Of a stretch of DNA of 64,000 bases, positions 15,563-24,707 are shown piece by piece. Origin of the DNA: Opitutaceae bacterium (GTDB taxonomy: Bacteria; Verrucomicrobiota; Verrucomicrobiia; Opitutales; Opitutaceae). Made by a program: the position numbers and the translations under genes. Location of the stretch: the NCBI GenBank assembly GCA_027482185.1, contig JAIXWF010000003.1, positions 1-64,000 on the forward strand, written 5' to 3'. The notes under the pieces are model-generated. The model was not told where the DNA came from and did not search any database. It was given only the letters and a program-made list of their open reading frames with translations. The first letter of the stretch is position 1, and each line of letters begins with the position of its first letter.

Positions 15563-17020
15563 ATGTCCCTACCTCGCCTCCATCGCCTGCTCTTCCTCGT
15601 TCTCGCTCTTGCCGGCCCGCTCCTTCGCGCCGCCGCCGAGCGCCCCGATATCGTCTTCATCTACTGCGACGACCTGCGCTGGGACGCCCTCGGCGTCGTG
15701 CAGAAAGAACAGGGCGCCGCAGGGCGGTTCCCTTGGCTGCAAACGCCGAACCTCGACCGGCTCGCTGCGCAGAGCGTGCGCTTCCGCGAGTCGTTCGTCG
15801 TGACGTCGCTGTGTTCGCCCGGCCGCGCCGCAGTGATGACGTCCCGGTACGGCCACCACAACGGCATCATCGGCAACGGCGCGCACCTGCCGCCGGAGAC
15901 ACCGACCTTCGCGCAACAGCTGCGCGGCGCCGGCTACACCACGGCCTACTTCGGCAAATGGCACATGCGGGACCAACGCGAGCGTCCGCACTACGACTTC
16001 GTCGCGAGCTTCGTCGGCCAAGGCCGCTACTTCGACTGTCCGATCTTGCTCAACGGCACCGAGACCCCGACGAAGGGCTGGATCGACGACGTGTCGACGG
16101 ATTACGCCGTGCGCTTCGTGGAACAGCAGCCCGCGGCCAAACCGTTTTTCCTCTGGCTCGGCTTCAAGAGCCCGCACGGCCCGCGCGGCGGCGCGAACCT
16201 GCCGGAACGCGTGCAATCGCTCTACGCGGACAGCGTTGCCCGCCCGACTCCCAACACCGGCCTCACCGCGATCTTCAATCGCGGCAACGCAGCGGCGGAG
16301 CCGGCGCCGGCCCCCAAGGCCAAGGGCGGCAACCCGGGCCAGGCCGAGGCCCACCGCGACTATTTCCGGCATGTCACCGCCCTCGACAGCGCGGTAGGCC
16401 GCCTCCTCGACGCCCTCGAACGCAGCGGCCGCGCGCAGCGCACGCTGATCATTTTCACGAGCGACAACGGCTACTACCTCGGAGAGCACGGGCTCGGCGA
16501 CAAACGTTCCGCCTACGACGAGAGCCTCCGGGTGCCGCTGTTGGTCCGTCTGCCCGGCGCGGCCCGCCCGGGCACCAGCGACGCAATGGTCCTCAACCTC
16601 GACTATGCGCCCACGATCCTCGATTTCGCCGGAGCCGCGCCGCTGCCCGGGGCCCAGGGCCGCAGCCTGCGCGCGCCGCTGGCGGGCCAGGTGCCGGCGG
16701 ATTGGCGGAACGCGTTTTTCTACGAGTATTTCCGCGAAGCGAACTACGTTTCGCCGACGGTCCTCGCCGTGCGCACGACGACGCACAAACACGTCCTCTA
16801 TCCCGGCAAGCCGGCCTGGACCGAGGTCTTCGATCTCCGCGCCGATCCCTACGAAACCCGCAACCTCGCAGCCGACGCGGCGCTCGCGGCTTCCCTGCGG
16901 GAACGGCAGGAGACCCTCGCCCGCGAGGCCGGCTTCCGTTGGCCGGACGGCTACGACGCCGACGGCGCCGAACCCGCGGCCGTGACGAAAGCCAAGGCGG
17001 CGAAGAAAAAGAAGAACTGA
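15563..17020 (+). CDS. Secreted sulfatase (arylsulfatase family)
   Basis: 485 residues from ATG 15563, with signal peptide MSLPRLHRLLFLVLALAG (cleavage near AAA-E). The mature N-terminus has the metal-binding DIVFIYCDDLRWD. The sulfatase signature SLCSPGRAAVMTSRYGHH contains the Cys normally converted to formylglycine. GKWHM and FTSDNGYYLGEHGLGDKRSAYDESLRVPLLVR are further family motifs. It should hydrolyse sulfate esters, probably on polysaccharides, outside the cytoplasm. The Lys-rich tail (KAKAAKKKKN) is unusual. It converges with the SUMF1-like gene, whose product lacks the formylglycine-enzyme cysteines. Confidence 0.9.
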   Translation: MSLPRLHRLLFLVLALAGPLLRAAAERPDIVFIYCDDLRWDALGVVQKEQGAAGRFPWLQTPNLDRLAAQSVRFRESFVVTSLCSPGRAAVMTSRYGHHNGIIGNGAHLPPETPTFAQQLRGAGYTTAYFGKWHMRDQRERPHYDFVASFVGQGRYFDCPILLNGTETPTKGWIDDVSTDYAVRFVEQQPAAKPFFLWLGFKSPHGPRGGANLPERVQSLYADSVARPTPNTGLTAIFNRGNAAAEPAPAPKAKGGNPGQAEAHRDYFRHVTALDSAVGRLLDALERSGRAQRTLIIFTSDNGYYLGEHGLGDKRSAYDESLRVPLLVRLPGAARPGTSDAMVLNLDYAPTILDFAGAAPLPGAQGRSLRAPLAGQVPADWRNAFFYEYFREANYVSPTVLAVRTTTHKHVLYPGKPAWTEVFDLRADPYETRNLAADAALAASLRERQETLAREAGFRWPDGYDADGAEPAAVTKAKAAKKKKN

Positions 17021-17048
17021 CGCCGGGACGGGCGCGGCGCCGGCGTAT

Positions 17049-18110
17049 TCAGAGGTTTACGACGATGCGGAACCCGACGCGGTGATCGGCGCCCGCGGCG
17101 GCGCGGCCTTCGCCGCTGCCGGTCGCCTTGGCGCCTGACGCGTCGTCGGCCCAAGATCCGCCGCGGATTTCGTTCACGGCCCGGCCCGGCTCGGAGCCGG
17201 AGGACGCGGTGATCTTCGTCGACGTCCATTCGGCGACATTGCCCGCGAGATCGTCGCAGCCATAGGCGCTGCGGCCCGCCGGAAAACTCCCGACCGGCAA
17301 CGTCAGTCCCCCGTCCGCCACGAGCTCGCGGTAGAGGCTGGTATAGACGAACCCGGTCTGGGTCTCGTGATTGGCCCAGCCCGTCACGCCGCCGCCGGCG
17401 GCGACCGCGAACGGCACGGCCCGGCCGGCGGCGTCGTAGGCGACGATCGTCGCCACGGTCATCGTCTCGCCGCGGCGCGGCGATTGCCCGGCCACATACG
17501 TCACCCGTTCGGCACCGCGCGTGCGCAGCAATCCGGCCGCGGCGACGGCGTTGCCGTTGAAACGCGCGGTGAGCCGGCCGGTGGCCCGGTCGTACGCGGT
17601 GTCGATCGAGTCTCCCCAGGGATAGACATGGCCCTTCGGTCCCCGGGCCGCCTTTTCCCACTGGGCGGCCGTGGGCACGGCGGCCTTGCGGCCGGTCGCG
17701 CGGGCGACCCACGCGCAGTAGGCTTCGGCGTCCGCGAGGGAAACATGGACCACCGGGTGCGCGGCCTTGCCCGCCGGAAAGGTGCCGTCGCGCCAATGAC
17801 GCGGGGCGCTCCGGCCCGTGGCGGCAACAAACGCGCGGTACTCCGCGTTCGTCACTTCGTACTTGCCGATACAATACGCCGGCAGGTCGGCGCCGCCGCC
17901 CGGCGCCGGTCCGGCCGGGATGTGGACCATGCCCTCGGGCACCACGACGGTGCCGCCGCCGATCTCCACCGTGTAGGCCCGGTGCGACAAGGGCGCCGGG
18001 ATGCCGTCGCCGTTTGCGGCCTGCGCGAGGTAGGGGTCGGCCGGGGCGGCGACGCCCGCGCCCGCGCCGAGCGCCAATCCCAGCAGCGGGCGGAGGGTTC
18101 GGAACCACAT
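17049..18110 (-). CDS. SUMF1/FGE-fold secreted protein, probably not a formylglycine-generating enzyme
   Basis: 353 residues with a signal peptide (about 1-21). The FGE-sulfatase domain spans about 60-353: YCIGKYEVTNAEYRAFV, PVVHVSLADAEAYCAWV, PTAAQWEKAARG, DDLAGNVAEWT and IRGGSW, ending DHRVGFRIV. The segment before HRVGFR, where catalytic aerobic enzymes carry the two active-site Cys, reads ATGSGEGRAAAGA and has none. The domain is therefore likely structural or ligand-binding. It sits beside a sulfatase (convergent) and 63 bp downstream of the DUF1080 gene, with which it may be co-transcribed. Confidence 0.85.
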   Translation of the reverse strand: MWFRTLRPLLGLALGAGAGVAAPADPYLAQAANGDGIPAPLSHRAYTVEIGGGTVVVPEGMVHIPAGPAPGGGADLPAYCIGKYEVTNAEYRAFVAATGRSAPRHWRDGTFPAGKAAHPVVHVSLADAEAYCAWVARATGRKAAVPTAAQWEKAARGPKGHVYPWGDSIDTAYDRATGRLTARFNGNAVAAAGLLRTRGAERVTYVAGQSPRRGETMTVATIVAYDAAGRAVPFAVAAGGGVTGWANHETQTGFVYTSLYRELVADGGLTLPVGSFPAGRSAYGCDDLAGNVAEWTSTKITASSGSEPGRAVNEIRGGSWADDASGAKATGSGEGRAAAGADHRVGFRIVVNL

Positions 18111-18173
18111 GGCGGAAAGAGGCGCGGGACGCCGGAAGCGGCGGCAAGGGGCCCGGATTCCGGGCCCGGAGCC

Positions 18174-18971
18174 TCAGGGCAGCGGCCGGACCCAGATATT
18201 GCGCAGCCGGATCGGCGGGTTGTTTTTGTGGTCCTGGAAGCGGAACGGCGCCTTTTCCGGGAACGTGCCGCTGCTGTAGTCGGTGGTCTGCTTGTGCTTC
18301 GTCGGGCCCATGATGGCCGTGTTGTTTTGCACGCAGACACCGTTGACGAAGGTCGTGATCCGGGCCGGCTCGACCACTTTGCCGGCGACGACCTTCGGAG
18401 CGGTGAAGATGATGTCGTAGACCTGCCATTCGCCGGCCTTGCGCACGGCGTTCACGAGCGGCGGAGTCTGGCCGTACACCGCGCCGGTCATGCCGTCGGC
18501 GTAGGTCGGGTTGTTGTCGTTGTCGAGCATCTGGCTCTCGTAGCGGTCCATGAAGAAGACGCCGCCGTTGCCCTTCTTCTGCGAGTTGCCCTCCTGGCCG
18601 GTCGCGGCGCTCTTCCATTCGAGGTGCAGCTGGCAGCTGCCGAACTCGAGATTGGTCCAGCAGTCGCCGCCGTCGACGATCAGCTCGCCGTTCTCGATCT
18701 TCCACGGGCTGGGATACTTGGCCGGATCGTCCTTTTTGCGGGAGAAGAACTGGGCCGTGTCCTTGCCGTTGAAGAGGACAATCGCGTCGGAGGGAGCGTC
18801 GCCGGGCTTCGCGCCCGGGGTCACAACCGGCGGCGCGGGGCGCGCGAGATCGTGGACCTTCCACTTGGTACCCGGGATGACCGGGGTGTCATCGTAACCG
18901 AGGGGGTATTTCTTGGGCTCCGCGGCGACGGCGCCGGCGAGCAGGGCCAGGAACAGGAGGGATGATTTCAT
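18174..18971 (-). CDS. DUF1080 / 3-keto-disaccharide hydrolase-like secreted protein
   Basis: 265 residues, signal peptide MKSSLLFLALLAGAVAA. The concanavalin-like DUF1080 domain is recognised from AIVLFNGKDTAQFFSRK (about 65-81), WKIENGELIVDGGD, GNGGVFFMDRYESQMLDN and the closing PIRLRNIWVRPL. The family includes 3-keto-glycoside hydrolases and many secreted glycan-binding proteins in Verrucomicrobiota and Planctomycetota. Start ATG 18971 is set by the signal peptide; the longer frame from 19022 adds an Arg-rich stretch. First gene of a likely two-gene unit with the SUMF1-like gene. Confidence 0.88.
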   Translation of the reverse strand: MKSSLLFLALLAGAVAAEPKKYPLGYDDTPVIPGTKWKVHDLARPAPPVVTPGAKPGDAPSDAIVLFNGKDTAQFFSRKKDDPAKYPSPWKIENGELIVDGGDCWTNLEFGSCQLHLEWKSAATGQEGNSQKKGNGGVFFMDRYESQMLDNDNNPTYADGMTGAVYGQTPPLVNAVRKAGEWQVYDIIFTAPKVVAGKVVEPARITTFVNGVCVQNNTAIMGPTKHKQTTDYSSGTFPEKAPFRFQDHKNNPPIRLRNIWVRPLP

Positions 18972-19330
18972 GGGGAAAAGGGGCGGTCGGGTGCGGCCGC
19001 GGCCGCACCGGGGAGTGAGCACAAATCGGCGGCGTTTGCCCAGCCCCGTTCGGCGGAAAGTCCCGCCGGCGCCGCCGCGCCGGACGTATCGGAGCCGATA
19101 TGATATCGCCCGGCCGCGCTCCGCCGCCGCCGAACCCCGCCGGACAGCCCGCAGCCAGTGATTGGCAAATACTGCGCAGCAGGCCTCCCCGCCGGTCGCT
19201 AGGATGGCGCCGTGCCTTGGAGCCGCGTTTCCCGCGGCACCCGACCGGGCCTTGCTGTGCCAAAATCAACTCGCTCCACCCGCGGCGCCGCGTCCGGCGC
19301 CCGCCCCGGCCGACCTGTTCCCTCCTGCCC
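18972..19330. other. 359-bp divergent spacer upstream of the CheB-CheR-kinase gene
   Basis: This GC-rich spacer separates the DUF1080 gene (minus) from the giant fusion gene (plus) and should carry both promoters, but I see no clear -35/-10 pair. The frame of the fusion gene is open back to an ATG at 19100. The residues it would add (Pro/Arg-rich) do not resemble the conserved CheB start, so I treat this part as non-coding. Confidence 0.5.
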
Positions 19331-22300
19331 TTGAGCACACTTTCCCCTCACCCGGAACTCGTAGTCGGTATCGGCGCTTCCGCCGGCGGTCTGCGGGCCC
19401 TCGAGTCGTTTTTCCAGGCCATGCCGCCCGATGCCGGCTGCGCCTTCGTTGTCATCCAGCACCTCAGCCCGGACTTCCGGAGCCTGATGGACGACCTGCT
19501 CGCCCGGCACACGTCGATGCGCATCCACCGCGTCGAGGACGGCATGCCGCTGGAGCGCGACAGCATCTACCTGATCCCGCCGCGCAAACTGATGACCGTG
19601 CAGCGCGGCCAGCTCCGCCTCACCGACCGCGAGGCGAACCGCCAGCTGGAGTTTCCGATCAACGTGTTCTTCGAATCGCTGGCGGCCGACTGCGGCGCCC
19701 GCGCGATCGCCGTCGTCCTTTCCGGCACGGGCACCGACGGTACCCACGGCGTGCGGGCCGTGCACGACGGCGGCGGGCTCGTGATCGTGCAGGCGCCCGA
19801 GTCGGCGGACTTCAACGGCATGCCCCGCAGCGCCCTCAACACCGGGCTCGCCGACTACGTGCTCCCGCCGGAGCGCATGCCCGAGGCGGTCAACACGTTC
19901 GCGCGCTATCCGCAGCTGCGCATGATGCTCAATTCGAACCCGATGACGCCGCACGAGGCCGCAAGCAGCTTCGCGCCCGTGCTCGACCACCTGCGGCGCA
20001 GCTGCGGCATCGACTTCGGCGCCTACAAATTGCCGACGGTGCAGCGGCGCATCCACCGGCGCATGGGTTTCCTCCGGCAAACCGACGTGGCGGAGTACGC
20101 CCGCCTCCTCGGGGAACAACCCGGCGAATTGGACGAACTCTACCGCGATCTCCTCATCGGCGTGACCGAGTTCATGCGCGACCCGGAAGCCTTCGAGACC
20201 CTCGCCCGCGACGTGCTGCCGGACCTCTGCCGCAAACCCGGCCGCGAGGAAATCCGCGTCTGGGTGGCGGGCTGCGCCACCGGCGAGGAAGCCTACTCCG
20301 TCGGCATTCTGCTCGACGAAGCCGCGCGCAACGCGGGATTCACGGGCCGCTGCACCGTCTTCGCGACCGACATGCACCGGGATTCGCTGGCCGCCGCTTC
20401 GGCCGGACTCTACGAGCGCGCGCGGCTCGAGCACCTCGGCGCCGAACGCATCGCCCGCTACTTCCGCGAGGAGACTCCGGGGATCTACCGCGTCGTGCCG
20501 GATCTGCGCCAACGCATCCTGTTCTCGCCGCACAACCTGATCTGCGATCCGCCGTTCACGAAGCTCGACCTGGTCACGTGCCGCAACGTCCTGATCTACT
20601 TCCAGCCCTCGGCCCAGGAACAGGTCCTCGGTTTCTTCCATTTCGCCCTGCGGCCCGGCGGCACCCTCTTCCTCGGCTCCAGCGAAGGCCTCGGGGTCCA
20701 CGAAACCGGATTCTCCACCGTCTCGGCGCGGCACAAACTCTACGCCAAGGCGGCCGACGCGGGCGTCCCGCCGGCGGAGATCCGGCCGGTCTCGCCGCTG
20801 CGCAACCCGCGCCTTCCGGCCGCCGTGCCCGCCGCCACCGGCTCGGTCACGGTCAATCGCTCGCTGCTCCAAGCCTACGATTTCCTGCTCAAGGAAGCGG
20901 TGCCTGCGAGCCTGCTCGTCACCGAGAACGGCGAGATCGTGCAGTTCTTCGAACAGGCCAGCCGCTACCTGCTGGTCCCCGAGGGCCGCGCCCACGACAA
21001 TCTCTTCAACCGCACCGCCGGCGACCTGCGCCTCGTTCTGTCGTCGCTGCTGCCGAAGGCCTTCCGCACCTGCGAGACCGGCGTCGCCCGAGGCATCCGC
21101 ATCGGCGAGGGCAACGGCGCGCAGTTGGTCGACGTGGAGGTCAAGCCGATCCCGGACGACCGGAACGGCCCGGCCCTCGCCCAGGTCGTCTTCGACCGGC
21201 CGCGTCCAGCCCCCGCCCTCGCGGCCGATCCGGGCGCCACCTTCACTTCCCGCGACGCCCTCGACGGCCGGGTGCGCGAGCTGGAACTCGAACTGAAATC
21301 GGCCAAGGAGAATCTCCAGGCCACGGTCGAGGAGCTGCAGACCAGCAACGAGGAACTCCAGGCCACCAACGAGGAACTGCTCGCCGCCAACGAGGAACTC
21401 CAGAGCACCAACGAGGAGCTCCACTCCGTGAACGAGGAACTCTACACGGTGAACGCGGAATTCGAACGGAAGAACAACGAGCTGAAACTCGTCGGCGAGG
21501 ACCTGCACAACCTGCTTTCGAGCACCGACGTCGCCACCCTCTTCCTCGACCGGCACCTGCGGATCCGGCGTTTCACGCCGACCATCGCGCGCATCTTCAA
21601 CCTCCTGCCCCAGGACGTGGGCCGACCGCTCGAACACCTCGCCTACCAGATCGAGGGCGAACCCGACCTGCCCCAGTTGCTCCAGCGCGTCCTCGCGGAC
21701 GGCGTCGCCGTCGAACGCGAAATCCGCACCCGGGAAAACACCTGGCTCTTCCAGCGCGTGCTGCCCTTCCGGACCTCGGAAGGCCGGACCGACGGCGTCG
21801 TCGTCACCTTCACCGACGTTTCCCCGATCAAGGCCGTGCAGGACAAACTCAACCTGGCGATGGAGTTTTCCCGCATGGTCTGGTGGGAATGGAATCTCAT
21901 TGAGGAAAACCTCACCACGCACACGGGCGGCCAATCGATCTTCGGCTACGCCGGCGCGGTCGTCACGATGTCCAGCGCCGACTGGCAGCAACTCGTGCAC
22001 CCGGAGGATCTCGAGCGGGTCCGCTCCGCCCTCGACCGTTGCCTGCACGGCGACGCGTCCCGGTGGGAATGCCAGCACCGCTTCCTCACCGCCGACCGCC
22101 AGTGGCGCTGGGTCGTCAACAAGGGCAAAGTCGCCGCGCGCGACGGGCAGGGCCGCGCCGCCCGCATGCTCGGCACGACGCAGGACGTGCACGACCGCTG
22201 CCTCGCGGAGCAGGAGATCAAGAAGCTCAACCTCGCGCTCGAGCGCAGCCCGATGATGGTCATGATGACCGACCTCGAGGGCCGGATCGAGTACGTCAAC

Positions 22301-23746
22301 CAGCACTTCACCGACGTGACCGGCTACAGCCCGGCCGAGGTGATCGGGCAGAATCCGCGCATCCTCAAGTCGGGCGAGCAGAACGAAACGATCTACCGCG
22401 ACATGTGGCAGACCCTCCGCCGCGGCGAGACCTGGCAGGGCGAGGTCTACAACCGGCGCAAGGACGGCCGCTGCTACTGGGAACGCGCGACGATGGCGCC
22501 GCTCCGCGATGCCGCCGGCCGGACCACGCACTACGTCGCCCTCAAGGAGGAGATCACGCGCGTCCGCTCCGGCGACGAGGAGCAGAACCGGATGGAGGAA
22601 CAGCTCTCGCAGGTGCAGAAAATGGAAACCCTCGGCGCCCTCGCCGGCGGCATCGCGCACGATTTCAACAACATCCTGACCGCGATCATCGGGCACACGG
22701 AGCTCGCCACCGAGCTGGCGCCGCCGCCCCACCCCGCCGCCCCCAGCCTGCAGCAGGTGCGCCAGGCGAGCCGCCGGGCCTCGGAACTCGTGCAACGCAT
22801 CCTGTCGTTCAGCCACCGCGGGCCGACGCACCGCGAGAAACTGAACCTCGCCGCGCTCGTCGGGGAAGTATTGTCGCTGCTCCGCGCCAGCATCCCCTCC
22901 ACCGTGAAGGTGGAACTTTCGCTCGGCGGCAGCGACCTCGCCGTCCTGGCCAACCCGACCGACATCCAGCAGGTCGTGCTGAACCTCGGCAGCAACGCGG
23001 CCCACGCCATGCGCGAACGCGGCGGCACGCTCACCATCGGGCTCGAGCCGCGGCGCCTGGAAACCACCCTGAAGGCCGTCGCCGGCACGCTCGAGGCCGG
23101 CAACTATCTTTGTCTCAAGGTCACGGATACCGGCACCGGCATCCCGCCCCAGGTGATGGCCCGGATGTTCGAGCCGTTCTTCACCACCAAGCCTTCCGGC
23201 GAGGGCACGGGCCTCGGGCTCTCGATCATCCTCGGTATCGTGCTCGCCCACGGCGGCGCGATCGATGTCCAGACCGAACTCGGCCGCGGCACCGTGTTCG
23301 AGGTGCTGCTGCCCGCCGTGCCGGCCGACCTCGCCGGCGACGGCCAGGACGAGCCGATCCGCATCTCGGGCCGCGGCCAGCGGCTCGCGTTCATCGACGA
23401 CGAACCCGCCATCACCCTGATGGCCGAACTCGGCCTCACCCGCCACGGCTTTGTGCCGACCACCTTCTCGAACGCGCTCGGCCTGCTCGAGCACCTCGCG
23501 GGCGGCGGCGAACCGTTCGAACTCATCGTCACCGACCACACCATGCCCGAGATGACCGGGCTCGAGATGATCCGGCGCCTGCGCGCAAACAACTGCCGCA
23601 CGCCGGTGATCATCCTTTCCGGCAACGCCCGCTACGTGTCCGCGGAAGACCTGCAGGATCTCGGCAACGTGCAGTTCATGCCGAAGCCCTTCGACCTCGC
23701 CGGCCTGCTCGAACGCATCGCGGTGATGCTCGCGTTCGAGGCGTGA
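19331..23746 (+). CDS. CheB-CheR-PAS-histidine kinase-receiver fusion protein
   Basis: About 1471 residues from a TTG at 19331; an ATG at 19100 would add 77 residues of poor character. CheB methylesterase (about 10-190) keeps the catalytic Ser in GASAGG, the His in IQHLSP and the Asp in GTGTDG. CheR methyltransferase (about 215-475) has FMRDPEAFE and VWVAGCATGEEAYS. A Glu/Asn-rich coiled coil (about 650-730) leads to PAS domains (about 725-1080). Then come a HisKA with IAHDFNNIL (about 1110), a HATPase, and a C-terminal receiver with IVTDHTMPEMTG. Family members couple methylation chemistry to two-component signalling. No chemoreceptor or other che gene is nearby, so the input is unknown. Confidence 0.88.
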   Translation: MSTLSPHPELVVGIGASAGGLRALESFFQAMPPDAGCAFVVIQHLSPDFRSLMDDLLARHTSMRIHRVEDGMPLERDSIYLIPPRKLMTVQRGQLRLTDREANRQLEFPINVFFESLAADCGARAIAVVLSGTGTDGTHGVRAVHDGGGLVIVQAPESADFNGMPRSALNTGLADYVLPPERMPEAVNTFARYPQLRMMLNSNPMTPHEAASSFAPVLDHLRRSCGIDFGAYKLPTVQRRIHRRMGFLRQTDVAEYARLLGEQPGELDELYRDLLIGVTEFMRDPEAFETLARDVLPDLCRKPGREEIRVWVAGCATGEEAYSVGILLDEAARNAGFTGRCTVFATDMHRDSLAAASAGLYERARLEHLGAERIARYFREETPGIYRVVPDLRQRILFSPHNLICDPPFTKLDLVTCRNVLIYFQPSAQEQVLGFFHFALRPGGTLFLGSSEGLGVHETGFSTVSARHKLYAKAADAGVPPAEIRPVSPLRNPRLPAAVPAATGSVTVNRSLLQAYDFLLKEAVPASLLVTENGEIVQFFEQASRYLLVPEGRAHDNLFNRTAGDLRLVLSSLLPKAFRTCETGVARGIRIGEGNGAQLVDVEVKPIPDDRNGPALAQVVFDRPRPAPALAADPGATFTSRDALDGRVRELELELKSAKENLQATVEELQTSNEELQATNEELLAANEELQSTNEELHSVNEELYTVNAEFERKNNELKLVGEDLHNLLSSTDVATLFLDRHLRIRRFTPTIARIFNLLPQDVGRPLEHLAYQIEGEPDLPQLLQRVLADGVAVEREIRTRENTWLFQRVLPFRTSEGRTDGVVVTFTDVSPIKAVQDKLNLAMEFSRMVWWEWNLIEENLTTHTGGQSIFGYAGAVVTMSSADWQQLVHPEDLERVRSALDRCLHGDASRWECQHRFLTADRQWRWVVNKGKVAARDGQGRAARMLGTTQDVHDRCLAEQEIKKLNLALERSPMMVMMTDLEGRIEYVNQHFTDVTGYSPAEVIGQNPRILKSGEQNETIYRDMWQTLRRGETWQGEVYNRRKDGRCYWERATMAPLRDAAGRTTHYVALKEEITRVRSGDEEQNRMEEQLSQVQKMETLGALAGGIAHDFNNILTAIIGHTELATELAPPPHPAAPSLQQVRQASRRASELVQRILSFSHRGPTHREKLNLAALVGEVLSLLRASIPSTVKVELSLGGSDLAVLANPTDIQQVVLNLGSNAAHAMRERGGTLTIGLEPRRLETTLKAVAGTLEAGNYLCLKVTDTGTGIPPQVMARMFEPFFTTKPSGEGTGLGLSIILGIVLAHGGAIDVQTELGRGTVFEVLLPAVPADLAGDGQDEPIRISGRGQRLAFIDDEPAITLMAELGLTRHGFVPTTFSNALGLLEHLAGGGEPFELIVTDHTMPEMTGLEMIRRLRANNCRTPVIILSGNARYVSAEDLQDLGNVQFMPKPFDLAGLLERIAVMLAFEA

Positions 23747-23768
23747 CCGCGCCGGCGGCGCGCCCCGC

Positions 23769-24644
23769 TCAGGCGCCCGTGGCGCCCGGCGCCGCCAGCC
23801 GGCCCTGCAGCTCGGCGATGCGGCGCTCGTAGGTCGGCGGCGGATTCGGGTTCCGGTAAAAGACCCCCGTGTAAAGTTCGCGGCCGTAGTCCTGCGCCAG
23901 CTCCATCGCCCTCAACCGGTTGGTCGGATCGTGGCCGAGGTCGGACAGTTTCCTGAGCTTGGCCTTCTGGTTTTTGATCTGGTTGTCCGGACTGCCGAAA
24001 CTGATGCACGGCGACTGGATGTTCACGAAAGAGAAACCCGGGTAGCGGATCGCCTCCTCGATGATCTTGGTCAGCCCGTCCATGTCCGCCGGCACGCCCT
24101 GCGCCACAAATCCGGCGCCGTAGGCCAACACATAGAGCAACGGGTTCACCGGTTCCTCCATGCTGCCGTAGACCGAGGTCGGGCTCTGCGTGCCGCGCGC
24201 GGACGTCGGCGAAACCTGTCCCTTCGTCAGCCCGTAGATCTGGTTGTCCATCACCAGATACGTCAGGTCGGGATTCCGCCGGATCGCGTGCGGCACATGG
24301 CCGCCGCCGATCGAGAAACCGTCGCCGTCGCCGCCCGCCACGAGGACGAGCAGTTCCGGGTTGGCCATCTTGATGCCCTGGGCGATCGGCAGGGCGCGGC
24401 CGTGCACGGAATTGAAACCGTAGGCCGTGGTGTAGCCCGGGATCCGGCTCGAGCAGCCGATGCCGGAAACGAAAGCGATTTCGTGGGCCGGCCGGCCGAT
24501 CGCGGCCAGCGCCCGGTACAGCGCGGTGACCACGCCGTAGTCGCCGCAACCCGGGCACCAGATCGGCTTCAGATCGCTGCGGAAATCTTTCGCGGTGAGG
24601 GCCGGGGCCGGACAGGCCGCGGCATCTTCGGAGGGGGAAATCAT
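23769..24644 (-). CDS. korB: 2-oxoacid:ferredoxin oxidoreductase, beta subunit
   Basis: 291 residues. The thiamine-pyrophosphate subunit is recognised from WCPGCGDYGV (about 29-38), GIGCSSRIPGY, GDGDGFSIGGGH (about 104-115) and MDNQIYGLTKGQ. These carry the Mg/TPP GDG motif and the cluster-type Cys. With the alpha subunit it would decarboxylate 2-oxoglutarate or another 2-oxoacid to an acyl-CoA and reduce ferredoxin in the cytoplasm, and it could run in reverse in reductive carboxylation. It is the last gene of a ferredoxin-alpha-beta operon, 63 bp after the alpha gene. The exact 2-oxoacid cannot be read from sequence. Confidence 0.92.
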   Translation of the reverse strand: MISPSEDAAACPAPALTAKDFRSDLKPIWCPGCGDYGVVTALYRALAAIGRPAHEIAFVSGIGCSSRIPGYTTAYGFNSVHGRALPIAQGIKMANPELLVLVAGGDGDGFSIGGGHVPHAIRRNPDLTYLVMDNQIYGLTKGQVSPTSARGTQSPTSVYGSMEEPVNPLLYVLAYGAGFVAQGVPADMDGLTKIIEEAIRYPGFSFVNIQSPCISFGSPDNQIKNQKAKLRKLSDLGHDPTNRLRAMELAQDYGRELYTGVFYRNPNPPPTYERRIAELQGRLAAPGATGA

Positions 24645-24707
24645 GGGGGAATTCGGGCGAACGGAACGAAGGGCCGGGGTCGGTCGGCCGGGTAAGTCAG
24701 CAAAGGT

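Noticed and set aside
17049-18110. Annotation as an active formylglycine-generating enzyme.
   Set aside because: The Cys pair expected before the final HRVGFR segment is absent, so only the fold is claimed.
19199-23539. A very long open frame on the minus strand, opposite the CheB-CheR-kinase gene.
   Set aside because: It is the mirror frame of a strongly supported gene in GC-rich DNA, has no domain and no plausible start; such antisense frames are common where GC3 is high.
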